A DNA stretch of 64,000 nucleotides from Oscillatoria sp. FACHB-1406 (lineage in GTDB: Bacteria; Cyanobacteriota; Cyanobacteriia; Cyanobacteriales; Spirulinaceae): assembly GCF_014698145.1 (NCBI RefSeq), contig NZ_JACJSM010000008.1, forward strand, positions 62,001 to 126,000. Direction: 5' to 3'. The position numbers and the translations under genes were made by a program. The notes beneath the pieces were generated by a model. That model saw nothing but the letters and a program-made list of their open reading frames with translations, made no database searches and was not told where the DNA came from. This document shows positions 1-7,261 of the stretch, piece after piece; positions within the stretch are counted from its first letter, which is position 1; each line of letters opens with the position of its first letter.

Positions 1-244
1 CGGTATTTTTTAAGGTGAAAGGAACGTAAAACTGACTTTCAACTTGACTAATTTCTTGATTTGTGGTGACTGACAGAATGGGCGGCTGGTCTTGCGCGCT
101 TGCCCAGCGATACAATACTAAACCGACAATCGTCGTTAAAATAGCCAGGGCAATGCTGAAGCTAACCCATTCTACGGGCGATCGCGGTTCTTTTTGCTTG
201 TTTTCTTCTGAATCTTGTTGACCTTGTTCGGAATTCTCGTTCAA
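1..244 (-). CDS. TIGR02588-family protein, partial (3' end outside window)
   Basis: The minus strand from 244 to the window edge is open. It encodes a polar, Glu/Gln-rich N-terminus of about 24 residues, then one hydrophobic segment (roughly residues 27-46) and the start of a beta-rich domain. The probable start is TTG at 244, whose bases overlap the TGA stop of the upstream gene (TTGA), which suggests translational coupling. A small single-span protein directly after a TIGR02587 membrane protein is the known arrangement of the TIGR02588 family. The function of the pair is unknown. The start codon and family are inferred from this context; the C-terminus is not visible. Confidence 0.6.
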   Translation of the reverse strand, partial: MNENSEQGQQDSEENKQKEPRSPVEWVSFSIALAILTTIVGLVLYRWASAQDQPPILSVTTNQEISQVESQFYVPFTLKNT

Positions 245-1137
245 ACGGCTAACCTCCCTGCTGCACCGCCTACTGTGGCGGGCAATCCTAAAACCAAAGT
301 TTGTTGAAGCCAAAGATGCCAGGGATCGCTCCAAGTCAGTCTTTGGAAAAACCAGAGCATCAATGCCGAAGCGATTAGCGAAACCAGGTAAGAGAAAACA
401 GTTTCGCCGAGGGGACGTTGAAATAAGCCCTGCTGCTGGCGGCGTTTTTTGTGACTGGTAAAGCCCGAAGCAAAAACAATGCAGTAAGACACTAAGAGGG
501 AAACCGCGATAACCGCTAAAAGCCAAGGGGGAGAGGCTGCTGCTGACATCATCGGTACTTCGTCAGTGGGCGCAATATTGAAAGCAATAATGATTGCCCC
601 GATCGCCGTCGCGCTCAAATCCGTCAGCGTATCTTTCCAGAGGGAGGCTTTGCCGTTCTTAGGACTCGAATTGGAAGATTGGTTATTTTGCGAAGCCCAG
701 CGATCGCCGCTCAAGATCGAGCGCGAGAGGGCTACCCCCAACGAAAAAGGTACGCCTTCAAAGATAATTTTCCCTAAAAGCTCGTTTAAGGGCGTTTTCG
801 GCGTAATTTCCTGGAATAAGGCTAACATCAAGGCAGCACAAACCATACCAATCGCGATCGCCTCAATCGTTTCTCCCACGCCATTCCAAAAACCACCGCT
901 ATTGCTGCTGCGAAACCCTTCGGCACGATTGAGCAACAGCACCACCGCGAACGTTACCCCCAGAATGGCTAGTAACATCGGTGGCTGCACTTCCGAACCG
1001 ATAAACCAAACCTCCATTGTATAAAGCAGAGGAATCCCAAAGAGAAATCCCCCAGAAGCACCGCCAACTATTTCGCTCAGTTCTTTTGAGACAGAGCGAT
1101 TGCGAGCTTGGGAGCGAGAGTACGATTTGGATGCCAT
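241..1137 (-). CDS. TIGR02587-family integral membrane protein
   Basis: A 298-residue protein with a basic N-terminus (several Ser/Arg in residues 1-18) followed by about seven to eight hydrophobic segments spread to the C-terminus. The overall pattern and the partner gene match the TIGR02587 family of putative integral membrane proteins, whose biochemical role is not known. It overlaps the next gene by four bases, so the two are likely one transcript and may form one membrane complex. The ATG at 1137 is the first in-frame start after the intergenic gap. HIP1 octamers are normal for the genome, so nothing suggests recent transfer. Confidence 0.75.
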   Translation of the reverse strand: MASKSYSRSQARNRSVSKELSEIVGGASGGFLFGIPLLYTMEVWFIGSEVQPPMLLAILGVTFAVVLLLNRAEGFRSSNSGGFWNGVGETIEAIAIGMVCAALMLALFQEITPKTPLNELLGKIIFEGVPFSLGVALSRSILSGDRWASQNNQSSNSSPKNGKASLWKDTLTDLSATAIGAIIIAFNIAPTDEVPMMSAAASPPWLLAVIAVSLLVSYCIVFASGFTSHKKRRQQQGLFQRPLGETVFSYLVSLIASALMLWFFQRLTWSDPWHLWLQQTLVLGLPATVGGAAGRLAV

Positions 1138-1250
1138 CTAACGCGAGTTAGCCGTAATTACAGGCTTAATTTTATCGAAAAATTTGGGTTTAAAACCCCG
1201 TCCACTTCAGCAGGCTCAGTGCATCGCTTCCAGGACGGCTTTTCATGTCC

Positions 1251-1595
1251 GTGCTAGAATATAGCACAGTGGGTCGGGTAATCAACCGCTCTAAAAACCC
1301 AGTTGCCGAAAGGTACAACGCTGAACCTTGAACAATTAAATCTATGCGGTTCTACTGCATTTTCCTAGACTCGGCCTCGCAGTAGGTAAAAGATTTAGAG
1401 GAGCTAGGCAAACAGTCCTTTGAAACATATCGTTTCACGCTTCAAAAAGAACTTGAAGCAATTCAACTAGGGTAGGGCATACCCGAAGTCGCTTGGGGAG
1501 AGTCCCACCTCTGGGGTAGGCATTGCAAGGTATCTACTTTAAGTGGTCTCGTTGAACCAAGAATCCCCACACCTTTAGGTTGGGGAGTGTCAAAG
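1251..1595. mobile_element. IS200/IS605-like remnant with omega-RNA-like right end
   Basis: The gap between 1138 and 1785 has no gene but holds the probable ends of a small transposon. At 1251-1267 there is a perfect hairpin (GTGCTA, 5-base loop, TAGCAC). At 1562-1585 there is a CCCC...ttta...GGGG hairpin followed by GGGAGTGTCAA, a right-end pattern I recognise from cyanobacterial tnpB-type elements of the IS200/IS605 superfamily. The distance is only about 345 bp, too short for tnpB (about 1.2 kb), and no transposase frame remains. A 29-codon open stretch (1386-1475) ending in TAG reads like a protein tail but is not identified. The right hairpin carries a bulge, so the copy looks decayed. 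Nothing else is seen in the gap. Confidence 0.5.
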
Positions 1596-1785
1596 TATTA
1601 TCCCGCTCTCCAATCCTGCCGAACGGGGAAAGAGTGGCAAGTCAGAAGCTATGCTATTATCTATTGAAGCGCTGGAATGGGCTAATGCTTAGAGTCAATC
1701 GCTCTTGAAAGTTTTAGAGAGAGCGAGTTTAAGTGTTGTTCTCGTCTGGTAACTTACTGACATCATCGCAACTAGCCACATCGGC

Positions 1786-2298
1786 ATGGGGTTTTGGAAA
1801 AATTTATTTAGCAGTTCGGAATCCATCACGACATCGCCTAAGTCGATGTCCGGCGATCCCGATGCAATTTCAAACGAGACGCGAATCGTCTTCAGTACGG
1901 AGCGAGACATCGACCTCTACGAACTTGAAGAACTCTGCGATGCCGTTGGTTGGGCGCGCCGCCCGCTTAGAAAAGTTAGAAAAGCCCTCCAACATAGTTT
2001 TCTTGTGGTTACTATGTGGGAACAGCGGGGCGTAAAGCGTCGTTTGATCGGCTTTTCTCGGGCGACTTCCGATCGCGCTTTTAATGCCACGATTTGGGAT
2101 GTCGTCGTGCATCCTCAATTCCAGAATCGCGGTCTTGGCAAAGCTTTGATGAAATACACGATCAAAAAGCTGCGTAGCGAAGATATCAGCAATATTACCC
2201 TTTTCGCCGACCCTCAAGTTATCGATTTTTATCGCCGCCTTGGTTTTACCTTGGATCCGGAGGGAATTAAAGGGATGTTTTGGTATCCAGATTCTTAA
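1786..2298 (+). CDS. GNAT N-acetyltransferase, plastid NSI/SNAT-like
   Basis: A 170-residue GNAT acetyltransferase that would transfer acetyl from acetyl-CoA to an amine. The acetyl-CoA loop is visible as QNRGLGKAL near residues 118-126, after the beta-4 stretch ending WDVVVHPQ. From about residue 38 to the end it strongly resembles the plant chloroplast GNAT enzymes NSI/SNAT, including the motifs [25 protein letters not shown] and the terminal GIKGMFWYP. Plant relatives acetylate serotonin in vitro and protein lysines or N-termini in plastids; the bacterial substrate is unknown. It precedes tRNA-Pro on the same strand but is probably independent of it. The ATG at 1786 gives the usual short hydrophobic-aromatic start (MGFWKNLF). 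Confidence 0.85.
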   Translation: MGFWKNLFSSSESITTSPKSMSGDPDAISNETRIVFSTERDIDLYELEELCDAVGWARRPLRKVRKALQHSFLVVTMWEQRGVKRRLIGFSRATSDRAFNATIWDVVVHPQFQNRGLGKALMKYTIKKLRSEDISNITLFADPQVIDFYRRLGFTLDPEGIKGMFWYPDS

Positions 2299-2367
2299 AA
2301 GGACGCGATCGCCTTGAGGTCTGAAGCGATCGATCTTGTGTTATGATGGTCGCTGTTATTAATACAG

Positions 2368-2441
2368 CGGGATGTAGCGCAGCTTGGTAGCGCGCTTGCT
2401 TTGGGAGCAAGATGCCGCAGGTTCAAATCCTGTCATCCCGA
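2368..2441 (+). tRNA. tRNA-Pro (anticodon TGG)
   Basis: A complete cloverleaf: acceptor CGGGATG pairs with CATCCCG, the D-arm contains AGCTTGGTA, the anticodon stem CTTGC/GCAAG encloses loop TTTGGGA (anticodon TGG), and the T-loop is GTTCAAATC. The discriminator base A is at 2441 and CCA is not encoded. The 3' part from the anticodon stem onward is repeated at 5191, because this gene is the integration site of the 2.8-kb element to its right. The intact copy is the left one, so tRNA function is kept after integration. Confidence 0.97.
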
Positions 2442-2491
2442 TTTAACATAAAGCCCTAGAACGTTATCACTGTAACGCTTCAAGGGCTTTT
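2394..2491 (+). repeat. attL direct repeat, tRNA-Pro 3' part plus terminator
   Basis: These 98 bases are identical to 5191-5288. Beyond them the similarity continues for about 16 more bases with two mismatches. The repeat starts at the anticodon stem of tRNA-Pro, so the strand exchange site is probably in the anticodon arm, where the symmetric CTTGC/GCAAG could serve as the recombinase core. The length of the identity, which includes the transcription terminator, suggests a recent insertion or continuing exchange. Confidence 0.92.
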
Positions 2492-2492
2492 T
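2450..2492 (+). terminator. Terminator of tRNA-Pro
   Basis: The stem AAAGCCCT/AGGGCTTT closes a long loop with internal AACGTTA/TAACGCT pairing and ends in a T-run. It lies nine bases after the tRNA end. A second copy (5247-5289) is part of the right att repeat. Confidence 0.75.
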
Positions 2493-2539
2493 AGCTTGTA
2501 GACGAGCCGATTGAGAAAGCTGGGATGAGGGGAGATTTT

Positions 2540-2571
2540 GGTATTAAAGCGGTATTAAAACCAATAATACC
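2540..2571. repeat. Left arm-type repeats (GGTATTA x3)
   Basis: GGTATTA occurs at 2540 and 2551 in direct orientation, 11 bases apart, and once inverted at 2565-2571 (TAATACC). The same heptamer occurs four times near the right end of the element. Position close to att and helical spacing suggest arm-type binding sites for the element's recombinase. The rest of 2442-2802 shows no gene. Confidence 0.6.
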
Positions 2572-2802
2572 AACTTAGTACCCATGTATTGACTAGCTTT
2601 CAGCCCTCTCGCCTTACTGTCTAAATCAGTTCACATGAACGCATATATGTAATCAATATGCAATCAGCAAAGTAGTCCAATTAAGTGGTATCGTCTGTTT
2701 TGACACGGATAAGTCAAAATAGACTCAGACAACAAAATGACCAGCGCAGGTAGTTACTGCCACTGGTCACGTAGTTTTATATGTACTCACCCCGATAATA
2801 CC

Positions 2803-3108
2803 ATGACACAACAACACCAATCGGCGATTGCTGACATTGTTTCACGCTTGTCAATTCAATTGACTCAACTTGAAGCTCAATTGATGGTTGTCACTCACGT
2901 TCAAGAACACATTTTAGAAGATTTCAGCGTCTTTGACCTACCATTACTCACTACTGACAATGAGCATCTTTTTTACGACCAATCAGCCTTTGCCAGTGAA
3001 ATCTTAAAGTGTTATCGCACTTCAATGGAATCCCGACTAAAGGTAATGAACGAACAGGTTAGTTGCCATGTTGGTGTAACCATTTTTTCGTCTCAGGAAG
3101 CAGGGTGA
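2803..3108 (+). CDS. Unknown 101-residue protein of the tRNA-Pro element
   Basis: I do not recognise this protein. From ATG 2803 it has 101 residues and begins MTQQHQSAIADIVSRL. Residues 5-35 are predicted helical with heptad-like Leu/Ile spacing, the centre is acidic, and the end is polar. The frame is open from 2737, but the extra 22 residues are unlike a protein start and no ribosome site supports them. It lies alone between the left arm repeats and the first operator-like site at 3196. In small integrative elements a gene in this position can encode an excisionase or regulator; nothing in the residues proves that here. Confidence 0.45.
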   Translation: MTQQHQSAIADIVSRLSIQLTQLEAQLMVVTHVQEHILEDFSVFDLPLLTTDNEHLFYDQSAFASEILKCYRTSMESRLKVMNEQVSCHVGVTIFSSQEAG

Positions 3109-3195
3109 AGTTACAGCGTATCTTTTTTTCTTTCGGTTTTGTACGCATAATGGGGAAGGTATGTGTAGAACTAACGTACTGATATTATGCCATAA

Positions 3196-3215
3196 GTTGT
3201 ACACGGTAGTACAAC
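3196..3215. promoter_or_regulatory. Operator-like site 1 of tRNA-Pro element
   Basis: GTTGTACACGGTAGTACAAC has 7-bp inverted arms (GTTGTAC/GTACAAC) around a 6-base centre. It lies 90 bases before the winged-helix gene. Related sequences occur at 3611-3628 and 3760-3781 in the opposite orientation. A binding site for the winged-helix protein, or a replication or transfer signal, is likely. Confidence 0.55.
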
Positions 3216-3305
3216 CCAACGACAAAACTCTGACGGCAAGGCGTTGCAATGGGGTTGGAGTGATGGAAGGATAGATGATGCAAGTATCCCGACGTAACAC
3301 ACATC

Positions 3306-3599
3306 ATGACAATTGACGTGCATACCCTTGCTGAGGAATTGGGTGTTAGCGCTGAAAGGCTGACAAAGCGACTGGTTCGATTGAGTATTGATAAGTACAG
3401 GCAGAGTCCTGAGTGTGTAGTCTTGAGATATCTAAAAAAGGTCAATGAGCCGCAATCGGTAAAGGAAATTACGTTAGGTAGTGGACTAGATGAAAGGACG
3501 ATTTACCGAGCCTGCGGTGAACTTTATAGTGATGGATTGATTGAGAGTCACGGCGTTAAACCTGTACTGTATTCCCTTGTGGATGATGACACGAACTAG
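3306..3599 (+). CDS. Winged-helix DNA-binding protein of the tRNA-Pro element
   Basis: A 97-residue protein with two helix-turn-helix-like parts. The first (residues 5-25, VHTLAEELGVSAERLTKRL) resembles a short N-terminal HTH. The second (about 42-92) has the order helix, VKEITLGSGLDERTIYRAC recognition region, then a wing with LIESHGVKPVLYSL, typical of MarR/IclR-like winged helices. It is the only regulator in the element and lies between copies of a GTTGTACACGG-type site, so it probably controls the element's genes by binding them. No ribosome site is evident upstream of the ATG. A role as excisionase or copy-control protein cannot be excluded. Confidence 0.65.
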   Translation: MTIDVHTLAEELGVSAERLTKRLVRLSIDKYRQSPECVVLRYLKKVNEPQSVKEITLGSGLDERTIYRACGELYSDGLIESHGVKPVLYSLVDDDTN

Positions 3600-3610
3600 G
3601 TTTAGCTTTG

Positions 3611-3628
3611 GTATGTACAACCGTGTAC
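3611..3628. promoter_or_regulatory. Operator-like site 2 of tRNA-Pro element
   Basis: The complement reads GTACACGGTTGTACATAC, matching the core of site 1 (GTACACGGTAGTACAAC) with few changes. It begins 12 bases after the winged-helix stop codon. Confidence 0.5.
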
Positions 3629-3676
3629 CGCCTAACGTATTTACGTCGTTCTAGCTTAGTCCCTCCCTCTATTTCT

Positions 3677-3717
3677 GGATAATTAAATTATTAATTAAAT
3701 TATTAATTTAATTATCC
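3677..3717. terminator. AT-rich palindrome between convergent genes
   Basis: The 14-base arms GGATAATTAAATTA and TAATTTAATTATCC pair perfectly around an AT-only centre that itself contains repeats of ATTAAATTATTA. Outside it a CCTCCCTCTA tract (from 3662) can pair partly with TAGGGGGGGAGG (from 3724), making a longer stem. It lies between the convergent winged-helix and integrase genes, so a two-way terminator is the simplest reading. Its size and AT content would also suit an origin or transfer signal. Confidence 0.45.
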
Positions 3718-3759
3718 CCAAAGTAGGGGGGGAGGTGTCCCCTAGGATGACGTTTTATC

Positions 3760-3781
3760 GTTGTGTATCACCGTGTACAAC
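3760..3781. promoter_or_regulatory. Operator-like site 3 of tRNA-Pro element
   Basis: The complement starts GTTGTACACGGT, identical to the first 12 bases of site 1, and continues to an imperfect inverted arm ending ACAAC. It lies 88 bases beyond the 3' end of the integrase gene. Confidence 0.5.
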
Positions 3782-3868
3782 TCTCAGGAAAGGACTGTCC
3801 TTCAGACAAAAGAAAGCGAGGCATAAGTCACCTCACTTTAATGTGTATAAAGCCTTTAAAGGCATTAA

Positions 3869-5062
3869 CTACATAGGCACAATATGAGCAATGCCAGCGT
3901 CCCCTAGATAATGCTTTTCAATCATTGCCGTTGAAGTATCGCACCATTTAGCTACGATAGCAGAGCTAATACCTTTAGCTATTTGTTCGCTGATAAATGT
4001 GTCTCGACAACAGTAGGGAGTAGTACCGGGCTTAATTGGGTCAACAATCTTGTTCCACGCTCGCCTTGAAAAATCTGAATAACGAATAGGATTACCCTTG
4101 GGAGAGAGGAACACTAAGTTATCAGATTGATAACTTTCAGGACAAATGTCCAACAAAAATTGACGCAGTTCCTCATTGCAGGGAAACGTGCGTTTTTTGT
4201 TATTTTTACTTCCTTTTGTCTTTATCCATTTTCCATTTTTATTGTATAACCCACCATTAAAAGTAATACGGCTCATGTCCGGCGAAATATCTCCCCAACG
4301 CAGTCCTACAGCCTCACCAGGACGGCAACCCGAAAGGAACATGAATTTAACAAAAGGAAGATAGTGACAATATTTTATACCTGTATAGTGTTTGCTGTTA
4401 TAGTTGCCGCGATGATTCTTAAACTCCTCTAGAATGTATTGCTTTTCTTCTTGAGTAAATGGGTTAGGTTCGGGGTCTTCTTCATATTTATGCTTTAACC
4501 CATCTGTTATCCCTTCATAGGGATTTTGTCCTTTCACAATTCCATGCTTGAGTCCCCATTTGAAGGCTGCATTAGTATGGGTCAATACTCGTTTGGTCAT
4601 GCTTTCCGAGTAATTATCGAGTAACCATTGACGAAATTCTAGCGCTTGGTAAGGCGATTTAATAGGCGACTTTTGAAATTTGTTAGGAAAAGTCTCCGTA
4701 TAACCAATGTAAGTCGTCTCCTTGATTGTTGGCTTTAAATATCCTAGATAACGGTCGTACAAGTCACCCAGTGTAGTCTCTGGGAACAGCGATTGTACTT
4801 TCTCTAAATGAGCCTTCTGTTTGTACTTCTGTTTGTACCGTTCCAGCGTTAAATCAAACTGTCCGAAGTCAATGTCCGTTTGGATAGCTTTGATACGCTT
4901 CTCAGCTTCAATACGGTTCTCTGGAGTGTCTTTCAGCCCTAATGCCAGTCGCTTCCGTTTACCGCCAAACAGGGAACGGGGGAAGTTGACCTGTAACGTG
5001 CCATTGACTGAAATAACTGAACATTGACCGTGAGGCGACTGCGTTCTGTCTGTTGAATACAT
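3869..5062 (-). CDS. Tyrosine recombinase (integrase) of tRNA-Pro element
   Basis: A 397-residue integrase that should insert and excise the element by strand exchange at tRNA-Pro. The N-terminal third resembles the arm-binding region of phage integrases. A core-binding domain follows (about 88-195), then the catalytic domain with the first Arg in SGCRPGEAVGLRWGD, the box II segment TPYCCRDTF and the nucleophile Tyr in IEKHYLGD. Box II has Tyr where most family members have the His of HxxR, as reported for the cyanobacterial excisases XisA and XisC. The gene reads inward from the right att, 128 bases from it, across four GGTATTA repeats. There is no HIP1 octamer in it. It looks intact, so the element may still move. 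Confidence 0.92.
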   Translation of the reverse strand: MYSTDRTQSPHGQCSVISVNGTLQVNFPRSLFGGKRKRLALGLKDTPENRIEAEKRIKAIQTDIDFGQFDLTLERYKQKYKQKAHLEKVQSLFPETTLGDLYDRYLGYLKPTIKETTYIGYTETFPNKFQKSPIKSPYQALEFRQWLLDNYSESMTKRVLTHTNAAFKWGLKHGIVKGQNPYEGITDGLKHKYEEDPEPNPFTQEEKQYILEEFKNHRGNYNSKHYTGIKYCHYLPFVKFMFLSGCRPGEAVGLRWGDISPDMSRITFNGGLYNKNGKWIKTKGSKNNKKRTFPCNEELRQFLLDICPESYQSDNLVFLSPKGNPIRYSDFSRRAWNKIVDPIKPGTTPYCCRDTFISEQIAKGISSAIVAKWCDTSTAMIEKHYLGDAGIAHIVPM

Positions 5063-5105
5063 AGGAACTAAATCTAAGTAACTACACCCTCATCATACTC
5101 TGAAT

Positions 5106-5147
5106 GGTATTAAATTGGTATTATTTACGGTATTAGACCTGGTATTA
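5106..5147. repeat. Right arm-type repeats (GGTATTA x4)
   Basis: GGTATTA starts at 5106, 5117, 5129 and 5141, all in the same direction and spaced 11, 12 and 12 bases, about one helical turn. They lie between the integrase start and the right att repeat. The gap 5063-5401 otherwise contains only the att repeat and tRNA fragment. Confidence 0.65.
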
Positions 5148-5190
5148 AAACGCTAAGCTTATATATAGCTTGTTTCCGTTGACTCTATTT

Positions 5191-5238
5191 GCTTGCTTTG
5201 GGAGCAAGATGCCGCAGGTTCAAATCCTGTCATCCCGA
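5191..5238 (+). pseudogene. 3' fragment of tRNA-Pro
   Basis: Forty-eight bases identical to the 3' half of the tRNA-Pro at 2368-2441, from the anticodon stem to the discriminator base. The acceptor 5' strand and D-arm are missing, so it cannot make a tRNA. It is the displaced end of the original gene after integration. Confidence 0.9.
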
Positions 5239-5288
5239 TTTAACATAAAGCCCTAGAACGTTATCACTGTAACGCTTCAAGGGCTTTT
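5191..5288 (+). repeat. attR direct repeat
   Basis: Identical over 98 bases to 2394-2491. It contains the tRNA-Pro 3' half and the terminator hairpin, and marks the right border of the element. HIP1 octamers resume at 5320. Confidence 0.92.
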
Positions 5289-5401
5289 CAGCGTGTAGAC
5301 GAGCGAAAAATTAAGAGTTAAGCGATCGCGCCTTACTTGTAACACACTTAAATTATGTACTACACTATAGAGGTTTGCCTTTCAATGTGACCTGATTAGT
5401 C

Positions 5402-7213
5402 ATGGCTTCCTTTTGGCATCTGCTTAAACCCTATCGACCGTACCGCGCGATCGCGATCGCCAGTATCTTAATGTCCGGTTTCTTCGAGATGGTGGATTTG
5501 GTCGTTCCCTACGCGATCGGTCAAATCCTCAACATTCTCTCAAAGCAGCCCATCGATAACCTTTTACAAGCGTTTAACTCAAAAATTGCTGCCTTTCTCA
5601 ACCTTCCCGATCGCCGTGTTGTAGATTTAGGAGTCTTACTCGCAATTATCTTCATCGTTAATGTTGTCCGCGCGCCCATTCAACTGTGGGTTAGCAGTTG
5701 GCATCATTGGGCAATCTCCTTAAAAGCACGCCGCGACCAATCGCAGCAAGTGATGGAGAAAATTCTGACGCTGCCGGTTGAATATTACGACGAAAATAAC
5801 CCCGGTCGCATTGCCGGACGAGTGGCGCGCGGACTCTCCAACCAAACTTGGACATATCCAGAAATTGCCGGACAGTTAATTCCGAAACTGATGCGCGTGT
5901 TGGGAATTTTTGCAATGATTTTGCTGATTGAATGGCGCATCGCGATCGCCTTTGCAATCTCCTTCATTGTTATCCTGTCTTTAACCTTACGCGACCTCAG
6001 TCGAATTATCAAACGAGAAGAAAAAATCGATAATTACATCGAAAATACCGAAAGCCGCACGTCCGAAATTATCACCAATATCAAGACCGTAAAAGCATTT
6101 GCAAACGAGGCATCCGAACTCAAACGCCAGCAGCAGCGGTTTATTCGCGAATGTAAAGTTGTAATCGATCGCATTCATCGCAGCTACGTTTGGCTCTCGA
6201 CTAAGCAGCGAACATTGACTCAAATTTGCTTTTTCTTAGTGTTATTTTTTGCTCTAACGGCTACCCTTCGCGGTCAAATCTCCCTCGGACATTTTGCAAC
6301 AACTTTGACCATTGCTAGCATGGCCTATGCCGAATTAGAGCCGATTGGGATGCTTGCTGAAGTCTTAACTCGCCGCTATGCTTCAATGATACGCCTCTAC
6401 GAATTTATGGAGCAGTCGGACGGTGGCGATGCAGCCAATTTATCGCCCAATACGCTATCGCCTTACCACTTTACGGGAAAAATCGATCTAATTAATGCGA
6501 GCTTTGGGTACAACCCTCACCGTCAGGTTTTGGAGAATATTAATCTCTTAATCGAACCTAATCAAACCGTTGCCTTAGTCGGTCGGTCGGGTTCGGGTAA
6601 ATCGACATTAGTGAAACTGTTATTCCGCTATTTCGATCCTTCTAGCGGGCAAATTCTCATCGACGGCGAAGACATTCGCACGCTGGATATTACTCGCTAT
6701 CGCCAACGTTTAGCTATCGTCCATCAAGAAGTCGATATTTTTAACGGAACGCTACTATCTAACCTCAAATACGGCAATCCGCAGGCAAGTTGGGAAGAAG
6801 TCGAGGCAGCGTGTAAAATTGCACGGGTGGATGAATTCGTGCGGGAACTGCCTGATGGTTATTCAACCATTGTTGGAGAGCGAGGCGTGCGTTTGTCGGG
6901 CGGGCAGCGTCAACGTTTAGGGATTGCGCGTGCGTTGATTGTCAATCCGGATGTGTTGATTTTTGACGAGGCGACTTCGAGCTTAGACTACGAATCGGAA
7001 CGTCTGATTCAGTTAGCGATGCGATCGATTTACGGAACGCGCACGACGATTATTATCGCTCACCGTTTGAGTACGGTTCGAGAAGCCGATAAGATTGTGG
7101 TGTTAGATTCGGGGAGAATACTTGAAGTTGGGAATCATGAGGAGTTATTGAATCAACGGGGAATTTATCATCGCTTGCATTCGTTGCAAGAGACGGGAGA
7201 ATTAATAGCTTGA
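5402..7213 (+). CDS. ABC exporter, fused permease and ATPase
   Basis: A 603-residue half-transporter that should work as a homodimer in the membrane. Residues 1-320 form the six-helix exporter domain and residues 360-600 the ATPase, with Walker A GRSGSGKST near 394-402, signature LSGGQ near 498, Walker B VLIFDEA near 517-523 and the switch His in IIAHRLST near 553. The architecture is that of type IV exporters of lipids, peptides or drugs; substrate is unknown. The ATG at 5402 stands just after the right border of the mobile element, so its promoter lies in the short DNA after 5289 and could be affected by the insertion. A strong shared terminator follows the gene. Confidence 0.9.
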   Translation: MASFWHLLKPYRPYRAIAIASILMSGFFEMVDLVVPYAIGQILNILSKQPIDNLLQAFNSKIAAFLNLPDRRVVDLGVLLAIIFIVNVVRAPIQLWVSSWHHWAISLKARRDQSQQVMEKILTLPVEYYDENNPGRIAGRVARGLSNQTWTYPEIAGQLIPKLMRVLGIFAMILLIEWRIAIAFAISFIVILSLTLRDLSRIIKREEKIDNYIENTESRTSEIITNIKTVKAFANEASELKRQQQRFIRECKVVIDRIHRSYVWLSTKQRTLTQICFFLVLFFALTATLRGQISLGHFATTLTIASMAYAELEPIGMLAEVLTRRYASMIRLYEFMEQSDGGDAANLSPNTLSPYHFTGKIDLINASFGYNPHRQVLENINLLIEPNQTVALVGRSGSGKSTLVKLLFRYFDPSSGQILIDGEDIRTLDITRYRQRLAIVHQEVDIFNGTLLSNLKYGNPQASWEEVEAACKIARVDEFVRELPDGYSTIVGERGVRLSGGQRQRLGIARALIVNPDVLIFDEATSSLDYESERLIQLAMRSIYGTRTTIIIAHRLSTVREADKIVVLDSGRILEVGNHEELLNQRGIYHRLHSLQETGELIA

Positions 7214-7224
7214 AAAATCGCTCG

Positions 7225-7261
7225 AACTGCTTTTTCTTTAATGGGTAAAGAAAGAGCAGTT
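7225..7261. terminator. Bidirectional terminator between convergent genes
   Basis: Arms AACTGCTTTTTCTTTA and TAAAGAAAGAGCAGTT pair with one mismatch around ATGGG. The A/T-rich arm edges could stop transcription from both sides, and the hairpin overlaps the TAA of the minus-strand gene at 7260. Confidence 0.75.

Larger units (their letters stand above)
2394..5288. mobile_element. 2.8-kb integrative element in tRNA-Pro
   Basis: The element is bounded by 98-bp direct repeats made from the 3' part of tRNA-Pro. It carries a tyrosine recombinase (3869-5062, minus strand), a winged-helix protein (3306-3599) and a 101-residue protein (2803-3108). I find no HIP1 octamer inside, whereas the flanks have them (2305, 5320), so the DNA is foreign. 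GGTATTA repeats near both ends look like arm-type recombinase sites. No replication, conjugation or capsid gene is visible. It may be a minimal integrative element, a phage satellite or a deleted island; the sequence does not decide which. Confidence 0.85.

Noticed and set aside
5191-5264. Second tRNA-Pro gene
   Set aside because: It lacks the acceptor 5' strand and D-arm; it is the att-site fragment.
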